DNA from: a bacterium
GTDB lineage: Bacteria; UBP15; UBA6099; DSWB01
Reading direction: 5' to 3'
NCBI GenBank assembly: GCA_020061125.1
Contig: JAGUYV010000352.1
Coordinates: forward strand, 1-8,545
DNA length: 8,545 bases
Each line of letters opens with the position of its first letter. The stretch's first letter is position 1. Below the pieces are notes generated by a model. The model did no database searches. It was given only the letters and a program-made list of their open reading frames with translations, and was not told the origin of the DNA. Below, piece after piece: positions 1 through 6,445 of the stretch. Position numbers and translations under genes: made by a program.

Positions 1-408
1 CATGCCGAGCGTGACGCAAGGGCCGAATCCCGGCGCGTGGGACGCGCCCAGGAGCAGCTCGCGCTCGCCCCGGGCCATGGGCTGCACCAGAAATCCGTCC
101 AGATCCAGGCCCTGCGCGTTGCGCCCGATGCCGGCGCAGGCTTCGCGAACCGCGGCCTCGCTCTCCAGGCCGAGCGCCACAAGGCCCCGTTCCTTTTTAT
201 GATGCAACTCGTGCGAGCAGGCCTTGACCGCCGCGGGAAAACCCAGCTCCGCGGCGGCGCTCGCGGCGCCGTCCGCGTCCAGGGCAAGTGTTTCACGGGT
301 CACGGGCACGCCGTACGAGGCCAGCAGGCGCTTGGCTTCGTGCTCGTTCAGGGCGATGCGCCCGCGCTCAAGCGCTCTGTCCACAATGAGCATTTCCGAT
401 ACAGACAT
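1..408 (-). CDS. ATP-grasp subunit/domain of an ADP-forming acyl-CoA (acetate-CoA) synthetase, N-terminal 136 residues only
   Basis: Reading the minus strand from ATG at 408-406 gives 136 residues that stay open to the window edge, so the gene is cut by the window. The sequence matches the start of the ATP-grasp domain of ADP-forming acetate/acyl-CoA synthetases: EHEAKRLLASYGVPVTRE at about 22-39, GFPAAVKA with a candidate nucleotide-binding Lys62, a HHKKERGLVALGL segment at about 69-81, and GERELLLGASHAPGFGP at about 114-130. Enzymes of this family interconvert acyl-CoA + ADP + Pi with acid + CoA + ATP in the cytoplasm; whether this one is a separate beta subunit or part of a fused chain lies outside the window. 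The usual Gly-Gly after the HK motif reads Gly-Leu (residues 75-76). AAGGA lies about 12 bases before the ATG, rather far, so the in-frame ATG at codon 6 is an alternative start. It is transcribed divergently from the M16 operon. Confidence 0.85.
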   Translation of the reverse strand, partial: MSVSEMLIVDRALERGRIALNEHEAKRLLASYGVPVTRETLALDADGAASAAAELGFPAAVKACSHELHHKKERGLVALGLESEAAVREACAGIGRNAQGLDLDGFLVQPMARGERELLLGASHAPGFGPCVTLGM

Positions 409-441
409 GGATCTCACGATTCCTTTTTAACATTGTTGATC

Positions 442-470
442 ATTATATGCCGGGGCCGAAGCGTTGTCCC
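442..470 (-). promoter_or_regulatory. Sigma70-type promoter for the ATP-grasp gene
   Basis: On the minus strand a -35 box GGGACA (470-465, four of six matches to TTGACA) is followed after 17 bases by a perfect -10 box TATAAT (447-442). Transcription would begin near 435, about 27 bases before the ATG at 408. It is seen by eye only, but the spacing and perfect -10 box in GC-rich DNA make it good. Confidence 0.65.
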
Positions 471-478
471 GTGCAACG
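462..478. promoter_or_regulatory. Inverted repeat CGTTG-N7-CAACG across the two divergent -35 boxes (possible operator)
   Basis: CGTTG (462-466) and CAACG (474-478) form a perfect 5+5 inverted repeat around a 7-base centre. It overlaps the minus-strand -35 box (465-470) and the first bases of the plus-strand -35 box (476-481). A dimeric regulator bound here could act on both promoters, but the arms are short and chance cannot be excluded. No regulator gene is present in the window. Confidence 0.3.
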
Positions 479-505
479 ACACGATGTGCGCGCATGGGTT
501 ATAAT
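476..505 (+). promoter_or_regulatory. Sigma70-type promoter for the M16 protease operon
   Basis: On the plus strand ACGACA (476-481, four of six matches to TTGACA) is followed after 18 bases by a perfect -10 box TATAAT (500-505). Transcription would begin near 512, giving a leader of about 23 bases before the ATG at 535, which has GGAGG at 525-529 as ribosome binding site. The -35 box lies only five bases from the -35 box of the opposite promoter. Confidence 0.65.
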
Positions 506-534
506 GTCATGAATCGCAATTGTTGGAGGCAGTC

Positions 535-3354
535 ATGAGCAGAGATTTCTTGAAGCATACTTTGATGCTGGCCGTGGCGGCGCTGGTCCTGGCCACGAGC
601 GGCGCGGCGCGCGCGGCAGACGATCTGGCATGGGATCCAGCGGTCACGCGCGGCGAGCTGCCCAACGGCATGGAATATTTCATCATGAAAAACGCCAAGC
701 CCGAGAAGCGCGTGGAGTTCCGCCTTCTGGTGCGCGCCGGATCCGTGCACGAGACCGATGTTCAGCAGGGCATCGCGCACTTCATCGAGCACATGGGCTT
801 CAACGGCACCGAGCATTTCGCGGCCGGAGACCTCATTAAATATTTCGAAAGCGTGGGCGTGGAGTTCGGCCCGGACACCAACGCCTACACCTCGTTCGAT
901 CACACCATGTACATGCTGTCGCTGCCCGTGGAGCCGGAGCCGCTCGAAAAAGGCCTGCTGGCCATGCGCGACTACGCGGGCGGCATGCTGTTTCTGCCCG
1001 AGGAAGTGGAAAAGGAAAAGGGCGTGGTGCTCGAAGAACTGCGGCTCGGGCGGGACATGTACACGCGCATCATCGAAAAAGCGCTGGGTATCGCGCTCAA
1101 GGGCAGCCGCTACGCCGAACGCATGCCCATCGGCAAAAAGGAAAACATCGAGGCCTTCGACGCCGTGCTCTGCAAGGAGTTCTACACCGCAAATTACCGC
1201 CCGGACAACATGGCTTTCGTGGTGGTTGGCGACATAGACCCCAAAGACATGGAACAGAAGATTAAAGACACTTTCGGAACCCTTCCCCGGCCGGATCAGG
1301 ATTTCGAGCTGACCGTGTTCAAGGATGTTCCGCACGATGATCTCTATGCGGGCATCGTCACGGACCGGGAACTGCCCTTGAGCATGATTTTCGTGACCTA
1401 CACGCGCGAGCCGTCGCCCGTACGCACCCAGAACGATTACCGCGCCCAGCTCGCCGAAACCCTGGCCGTGAACATTTACAACAAGCGGCTCGAAGAAATC
1501 ACCCTGTCCGGCAATGCGCCCTTCAAGGAAGCCTACGGGAGCGCGGACTGGTCCATGAAGGGCTTCGATGTGGTGACCGCGTACGCGCAAACAGACATGA
1601 AAAAAGAGCGCGCCGCGCTCGAAAGGCTCATGACTGAAATCGAGCGCATGCGCCGCCATGGCGCGCTCGAACAGGAGCTTGAGGAGGTCAAGAGCGATCT
1701 GGCCGAGAGCCTGCGCGTGGCCGTAGCCGAAAAGGACAAGCGCGAATCCGCGCCCCTGGCCGGGAACATCGCCATGTCCTGGTTCAACGGCGAGCCGTTC
1801 CTCGAAATCACGGCGGAAAAAGCGCTGTTCGACAGCCTGCGCCAGGGCATCACGATTGACGATGCGCGACGGGCTATCGAGGAGGTGTTCGCGCCTGTGA
1901 ACATGGCCGCGCTTATGATCCTGCCCGAGTTCCAGAAATCCCTGTACAAGGAAAAGGACATCGTCGCGGCCGTGGAGTCAGCGAGCGGCGCGGACATCCC
2001 CGCTTATGCGCGCCAGGAAACGGTCAAGACCACAGATTACTCGAAACTCGTTCCCGGAAAAGTCGCCGACCGCAAAGAATTCAAGGACACCGGCGTCACG
2101 GCGGTGACATTCGACAACGGACTGCGCGTGCTGATCAAACCCACGGATTTCCAGGAGGACGAAATTCTGATCGCCGGGTTCGCGCCGGGCGGCGTGCTGC
2201 ACGAAACCCCGGCGGACCGCGGCGTTGGCCGCCTGGCCATTGACGCCTGGACCACGGGCGGAACCGCGGAATTCGACTCCGTGCAGATCGGCCGCCTTAT
2301 GAGCGGCAAGAGCATTTCCATCCACGCCATGGGCCGCGAGAATTTCTCGCTCGGCGGCGCCACCGTGAACAAGGACTTCGAAGAGACGCTTCAGTGGCTT
2401 CGCGATTACCTGGACACCCCCGGATACCGCGACGAGGCCGTGGCCAAGATAAAGTCCCTGACCATTGACCAGATCAAGCAGGCCGAGGCCGACCAGACCG
2501 GTTCGTTCCGCCTCGAAATGACCCGGCAGTTGTGCCCGGGCCACCCCATGTCCTACATGCCGTCCGTGGAGCAGGTCGAGCGCATCACCCCGGATCAGCT
2601 CCGCGCCGCGCACCGGCTCGCCACGGCCCCGGCCAACATGGAATTCACTTTCGTAGGCAATCTGGATGTGGAAAAGACCATCGCCCTGACAGCACGGTAT
2701 CTGGGCAGCCTGCCCGCGCGCGACGCCGCGGCCCTGGCCCCGGATGTCATGCGCTGCGACATGCCCGAGGGACTGACAAAGCGCGTAATCCGCCGCGGCA
2801 TCGAACCGCGCACGCAGATCGCCGTCCTGTTCGCCGCGCCCCCGGTGGACAGCCCCGACGCGCCCGCGGTCAAGGCCATGGCCAAAATCGCGGACACGCG
2901 CATGCTCAAGCGCCTGCGCGAGGAGCTTTCCGGCACCTATTACGCTTACATGATTTACGGACCCAGCCTGGTCGTTAAGAACCGCGACCAGTTGCTCGCC
3001 GCCATGGCCACGGACCCTGCCCGCGTTGACGAAATGCTCGCCGAGTTCGACGCCATCGTGAACAAACTCGCGGAGCAAGGCCCCACGCAGGACGAACTCA
3101 AGGCCGCCAAGGAAGTTGCGAAAAAAGATCTTGAAGAAGATCTCAAGCGCAATGATTACTGGGCGCAGCTTCTGAATTCCAATCTGGAAATGGGCCGTGC
3201 GCCGGATGTGGAGCTTGCCCTGGCCCGCGCCGTGCAGAATGTGACTGCGGAACAGGTGCGCGCCGCGGCGAAAAAATATCTGCTGGGCGAAACGCGCATC
3301 GAGGTCATCGCCCTGCCCGCGGAGGTTCCGCCCGCGAATCCCGGAGACAAATGA
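535..3354 (+). CDS. Secreted double-unit M16 (pitrilysin/PqqL-like) zinc metalloprotease
   Basis: A 939-residue M16 peptidase, about the length of E. coli PqqL or pitrilysin, which carry two M16 units in one chain. Residues 1-27 form a signal peptide (basic start, hydrophobic 9-21, cleavage expected after ARA at 25-27), so the protein should be periplasmic or outer-membrane associated. The N-terminal unit has the inverted zinc motif HFIEH (82-86: zinc ligands His82 and His86, base Glu85), then NAYTSFDHT (116-124), with the third ligand expected at Glu167/Glu168 in GVVLEEL. The second unit begins near 526 (FDNGLRVL); its matching site reads RGVGRLAID (from 562), so it lacks the zinc motif, as is normal for the second half. 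The conserved REELSGTYY segment, with the substrate-binding Arg/Tyr, is at 795-803. Start: ATG 535 has GGAGG five bases upstream; a TTG at 520 would lie before that site. Substrate unknown. The gene overlaps the next one by ATGA. Confidence 0.95.
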   Translation: MSRDFLKHTLMLAVAALVLATSGAARAADDLAWDPAVTRGELPNGMEYFIMKNAKPEKRVEFRLLVRAGSVHETDVQQGIAHFIEHMGFNGTEHFAAGDLIKYFESVGVEFGPDTNAYTSFDHTMYMLSLPVEPEPLEKGLLAMRDYAGGMLFLPEEVEKEKGVVLEELRLGRDMYTRIIEKALGIALKGSRYAERMPIGKKENIEAFDAVLCKEFYTANYRPDNMAFVVVGDIDPKDMEQKIKDTFGTLPRPDQDFELTVFKDVPHDDLYAGIVTDRELPLSMIFVTYTREPSPVRTQNDYRAQLAETLAVNIYNKRLEEITLSGNAPFKEAYGSADWSMKGFDVVTAYAQTDMKKERAALERLMTEIERMRRHGALEQELEEVKSDLAESLRVAVAEKDKRESAPLAGNIAMSWFNGEPFLEITAEKALFDSLRQGITIDDARRAIEEVFAPVNMAALMILPEFQKSLYKEKDIVAAVESASGADIPAYARQETVKTTDYSKLVPGKVADRKEFKDTGVTAVTFDNGLRVLIKPTDFQEDEILIAGFAPGGVLHETPADRGVGRLAIDAWTTGGTAEFDSVQIGRLMSGKSISIHAMGRENFSLGGATVNKDFEETLQWLRDYLDTPGYRDEAVAKIKSLTIDQIKQAEADQTGSFRLEMTRQLCPGHPMSYMPSVEQVERITPDQLRAAHRLATAPANMEFTFVGNLDVEKTIALTARYLGSLPARDAAALAPDVMRCDMPEGLTKRVIRRGIEPRTQIAVLFAAPPVDSPDAPAVKAMAKIADTRMLKRLREELSGTYYAYMIYGPSLVVKNRDQLLAAMATDPARVDEMLAEFDAIVNKLAEQGPTQDELKAAKEVAKKDLEEDLKRNDYWAQLLNSNLEMGRAPDVELALARAVQNVTAEQVRAAAKKYLLGETRIEVIALPAEVPPANPGDK

Positions 3355-4049
3355 CGGCTGCGCCCGATTTCATGCACGATCACAACGCAACAGATCTTGA
3401 CAGGGATCCCTTTGCACCGGACCGTGGCCGCCGCGGCCCGATCATTCACTACTTTCTGTTCATCGCGGCCCTGTTCGTGGCCGGACAGATTGTGATCAAC
3501 GCGGCCCTGTTCGTGCGCGACACGCAAATCCGCGGCGATATGGTGGATGTGTTCTGGGCCATGGAGGACGCGCGTGTGGCGGCTGGCGCGGCCCATGAAG
3601 CTGCGTATTACACGCCCCGCGACAACCGCGTCCGGGCCGCCGCTTCCGTGCGCGCGCAGTTGAGCAAACTGCGCAAGGCCAGTCAGCGCCTAACCGCGAT
3701 CCGGGAGCGCAACGCACTGTTCATTCGCCTGGACCAGTCCCTGCTTCTGCGCTTCGCCTCCGATGTGTTTCTTCTGGACCGCTTCCGCCAGCTCGAACTC
3801 AAAAACGCGGAACAGATCGCGGGCCTGCGCGCCATGCACGGGGACATCGCCGTCATGCTTCAGGTGTACGCAACCACGCTCGGGCCGCGCGACCGGGCCG
3901 CGCTTTACGAGGTCAAAAAGAGCGAGGCCGCCGCGCTCAAGCAATATCTGCGCCGCCGGGACTCCGTGGCCCGCGCCCTCGAAATCCCGTCCCGCAGGGA
4001 CCTGCGCAGGGAACTCGAATTGAAAATGGAAGAACGCTACAAGAAGTGA
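3351..4049 (+). CDS. Unrecognised single-span membrane protein, translationally coupled to the M16 protease
   Basis: A 232-residue protein I do not recognise. Its ATG lies inside the end of the protease gene (ATGA, 3351-3354) with GGAG at 3343-3346, so the two genes are almost certainly co-transcribed and translationally coupled. Residues 1-30 are polar and acidic with a short basic patch (RGRR, 25-28). A single hydrophobic helix spans about 31-54 and is not followed by a signal cleavage site. Residues 55-232 are rich in Arg, Lys, Glu, Leu and Ala and look mostly helical with coiled-coil character (about 100-160 and 185-232), ending in a highly charged tail (KMEERYKK). The basic patch before the helix suggests N-in, C-out topology, which would place the helical part in the same compartment as the protease, but the many basic residues after the helix weaken that prediction. 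An adaptor, anchor or sensor for the protease is possible but is inference. Confidence 0.85.
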   Translation: MTAAPDFMHDHNATDLDRDPFAPDRGRRGPIIHYFLFIAALFVAGQIVINAALFVRDTQIRGDMVDVFWAMEDARVAAGAAHEAAYYTPRDNRVRAAASVRAQLSKLRKASQRLTAIRERNALFIRLDQSLLLRFASDVFLLDRFRQLELKNAEQIAGLRAMHGDIAVMLQVYATTLGPRDRAALYEVKKSEAAALKQYLRRRDSVARALEIPSRRDLRRELELKMEERYKK

Positions 4050-4068
4050 CGCGCGCGCGCCAGCCGCG

Positions 4069-4761
4069 TCAATAAAACAAATCCGACTTTCTGACTTCAC
4101 GAATAAAGGCCCGCACCTTGTCCGGGTCCTTGACGCCGGGCGTTCCGCTTTCCACGCCGCTCGCCAGATCCACGCCCCAGGGGTGAACCATGTCAATGGC
4201 GCGGCCCACATTCTCGGGGTTCAGCCCCCCGGCCAGCATCACGCGTCCCGGAAACACTGCGGACAGCTCCGCGGCCGCGTTCCAGTCGAAGGTTTTGCCC
4301 GTGCCGCCCATCTGCTCGGCGCCGTGTTGCGGTTTGACAACCGTGTCCAACAGGATCACATCCGCGCCCGCCATGGAGCAGTCATTCATGCGCGAAAGCG
4401 TTTCCTGGCTCTGGATCTGGCCCTGGCCCAGGGCGGGCAAATGAACGCCCTTCCAGATTTCGCATTGGATGCGTGCGCGCAGCCACTGGATGTCTTGCGG
4501 CGGCTCGTGGCCCTGAAGCTGCACGGCCGCGGGTGATAGGCGCTCCGCAATGCGCGCGACATCCTCCCGCGGCTTGTCGAAGAACAGAAGCGCAACCGGA
4601 ATGGCGCTCGCGGCCTTGAGTTCCGCGGCGCGCGCCTCGTCCAGCGTTCGCCTGGACGGCATATCTATAAGCAGGCCCACGAAATCGGCCCCGCACTCTC
4701 CGATGAGTTTTACATCCTGTTCGCGGGTCACCCCGCAGATTTTGATTTTGCAGCCGGGCAT
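4069..4761 (-). CDS. trpF: Phosphoribosylanthranilate isomerase
   Basis: A 230-residue (beta/alpha)8 enzyme that converts N-(5-phosphoribosyl)anthranilate to CdRP in tryptophan synthesis. Family motifs in order: KIKICGVT with the catalytic Cys9, PSRR (35-38) in the phosphate/carboxylate-binding loop, VQLQGHE (80-86), ILLDT with the catalytic Asp139, GGTGKTFDW (152-160), LAGGLNPENV (176-185) and GVDLASGVES (196-205). The usual His of the VQLHG motif is Gln83 here; otherwise the active site looks intact. Start: GGAGG at 4773-4769 lies one base before the ATG at 4767 but seven bases before the in-frame ATG at 4761, so 4761 is preferred (the 4767 start would give 232 residues). No other trp genes are in the window. 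The gene has its own putative promoter and a hairpin before the ribosome binding site, and ends 19 bases from the convergent membrane-protein gene. Confidence 0.93.
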   Translation of the reverse strand: MPGCKIKICGVTREQDVKLIGECGADFVGLLIDMPSRRTLDEARAAELKAASAIPVALLFFDKPREDVARIAERLSPAAVQLQGHEPPQDIQWLRARIQCEIWKGVHLPALGQGQIQSQETLSRMNDCSMAGADVILLDTVVKPQHGAEQMGGTGKTFDWNAAAELSAVFPGRVMLAGGLNPENVGRAIDMVHPWGVDLASGVESGTPGVKDPDKVRAFIREVRKSDLFY

Positions 4762-4779
4762 GCGCATGCCTCCATTTCC

Positions 4780-4804
4780 GGACAGGCCGGAGCGCGGCCT
4801 GTCC
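4780..4804 (-). promoter_or_regulatory. Strong stem-loop in the trpF leader, just upstream of the ribosome binding site
   Basis: GGACAGGCCG (4780-4789) and CGGCCTGTCC (4795-4804) are perfect 10-base complements around a 5-base loop. On the trpF strand the stem ends six bases before the GGAGG ribosome binding site (4773-4769). It has no T-run on either side, so it is not a typical intrinsic terminator. It could be a 5' stabilising hairpin, a translation control element, or a T-less terminator after glutamine synthetase. No leader peptide with Trp codons is visible in front of it. Confidence 0.6.
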
Positions 4805-4805
4805 C

Positions 4806-4830
4806 GTCACGGATATTGTATGTCACGGAT
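4806..4830. repeat. 9-base direct repeat GTCACGGAT flanking the trpF -10 box
   Basis: GTCACGGAT occurs at 4806-4814 and again at 4822-4830, separated by ATTGTAT. The spacer is essentially the -10 box of the putative trpF promoter on the other strand. The repeat period is 16 bases. It may be a pair of regulator half-sites or a small local duplication. Confidence 0.5.
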
Positions 4831-4843
4831 GGCGCACTGGCAC
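4815..4843 (-). promoter_or_regulatory. Putative promoter for trpF
   Basis: On the minus strand GTGCCA (4843-4838, four of six matches to TTGACA) and TACAAT (4820-4815, five of six matches to TATAAT) are 17 bases apart. Transcription would start near 4808, so the 4804-4780 hairpin would sit at the very 5' end of the mRNA. This would let trpF be expressed independently of the upstream glutamine synthetase gene. Confidence 0.45.
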
Positions 4844-4882
4844 GGGGCGGGCGCGGAAAAGCCGGGCGCGGACGCCGGGAAC

Positions 4883-6217
4883 TTACAGAATGGGCAGCAT
4901 GGTCTGCACCTCGAAGGGGCTGACCTGCATGCGGTACTGATCCCATTCCGCGGATTTGAGTTCGATGAACCTGTGGAAGACATGATCGCCGAGCGCGCGG
5001 CGCAGCAGGTCGCTGTTTTCGGCCAGGTCAATGGCGCGGCCCAGGCTGTCGGGAATGGACTTGATGCCCAGATCCATGCGTTCGCGCGCGGTCAGGTCGT
5101 ACAGGTTCTTGTCCATGGCGGGTTCGAGGGGCATCTTTTTCTCGATGCCGTCCAGGCCCGCGTGAAGCATGACCGCGAACGACAGGTACGGGTTGCACGC
5201 CGGGTCCGGGTTGCGCAGCTCGAGGCGCGTGGCGTATTCCTTGCCCGGGTGGTACAAGGGCACGCGGATGAGGGCCGAGCGGTTGCGCAGGGACCAGGCG
5301 ATGTAGCACGGGGCCTCGTAGCCCGGCACCAGTCGCTTGTAGCTGTTCACCCACTGGTTCAGCACGGCGCTCATCTCGCGGGCGTAGTGCAACTGCCCGG
5401 CGATGAAATGCCGCGCGTCCTCTGAAAGGTGCTGCTCGTCCTTGGCGTCGAAGAATGCGTTGGTGGTTCCGCGGAACAGGGACTGGTGCACATGCATGCC
5501 GTTGCCGGGCTTGCCGAAAAGCGGCTTGGGCATGAAGGTGGCGTAGTGCCCGTAGCGGCGCGCGATTTTCTTGACGATGATGCGGTAGGTGATCACATTG
5601 TCGGCCATGTCCAGGGCGTCGCCGTAGCGGATGTCAATTTCGTGCTGGCTGGGGCCGACTTCGTGGTGGCTGTATTCCACCTTGATTTTCATGTCCTCGA
5701 GGCCGAGGATGGTGTCGCGGCGGATGTCCGAAATGATGTCCTGATCCGTGAGGTCGAAATACGAGCCGGAATCCAGCGGTTCCAGGGTCTTGTCGTCCTT
5801 GAACAGATAATATTCGAGTTCGGGCCCGATGTAGAAGTGGTCGAAGCCCATGTCGTTGGCGCGCTTGATGGCGCGCTTGAGCACGAAGCGGGGGTCGCCT
5901 TCGTAGGGTTCGCCGAAGGGCGTGGTCACATCGCAGATCATGCGCGCCACGGGCTGGTCCTTGGGCCGCCATGGGATGAGCCGGAAAGTGGACGGATCCG
6001 GCTTGGCGATCATGTCGCTCTCCTCGATGTCCTGGTATCCGGTGACAGAGGACCCGTCGAATCCCATGCCGCTGGTGAGCGCGTACTCCATCTCGCGCGG
6101 CGCCACCGCGAAACTTTTCACCTGACCCACGATATCCACGAACCACAGCCGGATCATCCCGACCTTCTGATCCCTGATTTCGCGCAGTACATCTTCTGGA
6201 GTTTTGATATCGGACAA
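4883..6217 (-). CDS. glnA: Type I glutamine synthetase (GSI-alpha-like)
   Basis: A 444-residue cytoplasmic enzyme making glutamine from glutamate, ammonia and ATP, normally a dodecamer. Visible landmarks: FVDIVGQVKS with Asp28 (neighbour-subunit catalytic Asp), MGFDGSS (51-57), GPELEYYLF (131-139) with metal-binding glutamates, HHEVGPSQHEIDIR (184-197), GNGMHVHQSLF (238-248), YKRLVPGYEAPCYIAWS (293-309), NRSALIRVP (312-320) and TRLELRNPDP (330-339). The length equals Bacillus subtilis GlnA (444) and the long insert of GSI-beta is absent. KNLYDL (370-375) resembles the GSI-beta Tyr adenylylation site, but the surrounding TARERMDLGI follows the alpha pattern. The position of B. subtilis feedback-inhibition residue Arg62 is Asp63 here. 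Start: TTG at 6217 has GGGAGG (6230-6225) seven bases upstream; the in-frame ATG at 6241, adding eight residues, has only a distant GAGG. No clear promoter was found upstream. Confidence 0.95.
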   Translation of the reverse strand: MSDIKTPEDVLREIRDQKVGMIRLWFVDIVGQVKSFAVAPREMEYALTSGMGFDGSSVTGYQDIEESDMIAKPDPSTFRLIPWRPKDQPVARMICDVTTPFGEPYEGDPRFVLKRAIKRANDMGFDHFYIGPELEYYLFKDDKTLEPLDSGSYFDLTDQDIISDIRRDTILGLEDMKIKVEYSHHEVGPSQHEIDIRYGDALDMADNVITYRIIVKKIARRYGHYATFMPKPLFGKPGNGMHVHQSLFRGTTNAFFDAKDEQHLSEDARHFIAGQLHYAREMSAVLNQWVNSYKRLVPGYEAPCYIAWSLRNRSALIRVPLYHPGKEYATRLELRNPDPACNPYLSFAVMLHAGLDGIEKKMPLEPAMDKNLYDLTARERMDLGIKSIPDSLGRAIDLAENSDLLRRALGDHVFHRFIELKSAEWDQYRMQVSPFEVQTMLPIL

Positions 6218-6445
6218 AACGCAGCCTCCCGGTCTCGACATGCGGAATCCGCCTCAAGGGCGATGCCTACAGAATAAGGCAAACCGGGCGCGCCGCCTAT
6301 CGTCTTGAGGACGACACGCGCGGCCAGGCGCCGTTCCACGGCTCTGTAAGCCCCTGCGCTTCACGCCCATAAACAATTGCGGCGGCGCGCCGTTGTGTAT
6401 AATATACGGAATGTGCCGACAGACCCCGATGTGGAGGATCTCTCT
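6218..6445. other. Divergent intergenic region between glutamine synthetase and the CocE-like hydrolase
   Basis: This 228-base stretch holds both gene leaders and no recognisable gene. Next to glnA it carries GGGAGG (6230-6225, minus). Next to the hydrolase it carries the -10 box and GGAGG described separately. CGGCGCGCCG (6383-6392) is a perfect 10-base palindrome just upstream of that -10 box. TCGTC and GACGA (6301-6305 and 6311-6315) could form a small hairpin. I saw no sigma54 -24/-12 pair directed at glnA and no convincing sigma70 promoter for it. Confidence 0.5.
6398..6403 (+). promoter_or_regulatory. -10 box of the CocE-like hydrolase gene
   Basis: A perfect TATAAT sits inside the 11-base palindrome GTATAATATAC (6397-6407). 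Transcription would start near 6410, giving a leader of about 36 bases to the TTG at 6446. The best -35 candidate, TTGCGG (6377-6382), matches only three of six bases and is 15 bases away, so the promoter may need an activator. Confidence 0.5.

Noticed and set aside
520-534. Upstream TTG start for the M16 protease
   Set aside because: It lies before the GGAGG at 525-529, which is ideally spaced for ATG 535, and adding five acidic/hydrophobic residues does not improve the signal peptide.
499-3078. Long antisense open frames (386 and 366 codons) across the M16 protease gene
   Set aside because: Composition is typical of reverse-strand shadows of high-GC codon use, and there are no ribosome binding sites or family motifs. 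The plus-strand M16 reading is unambiguous.
4050-4068. Alternating GC run (gcgcgcgcgc) between the membrane-protein gene and trpF as a terminator
   Set aside because: It is self-complementary but has no proper loop or T-run, and the gap is only 19 bases. It is not a supportable terminator.
4838-4852. Sigma54-like GG-N10-GC match (TGGCAC then GGGCGGGC) on the plus strand
   Set aside because: The -12 half does not resemble TTGCA, and it would drive antisense transcription into glnA. Likely chance in GC-rich DNA.
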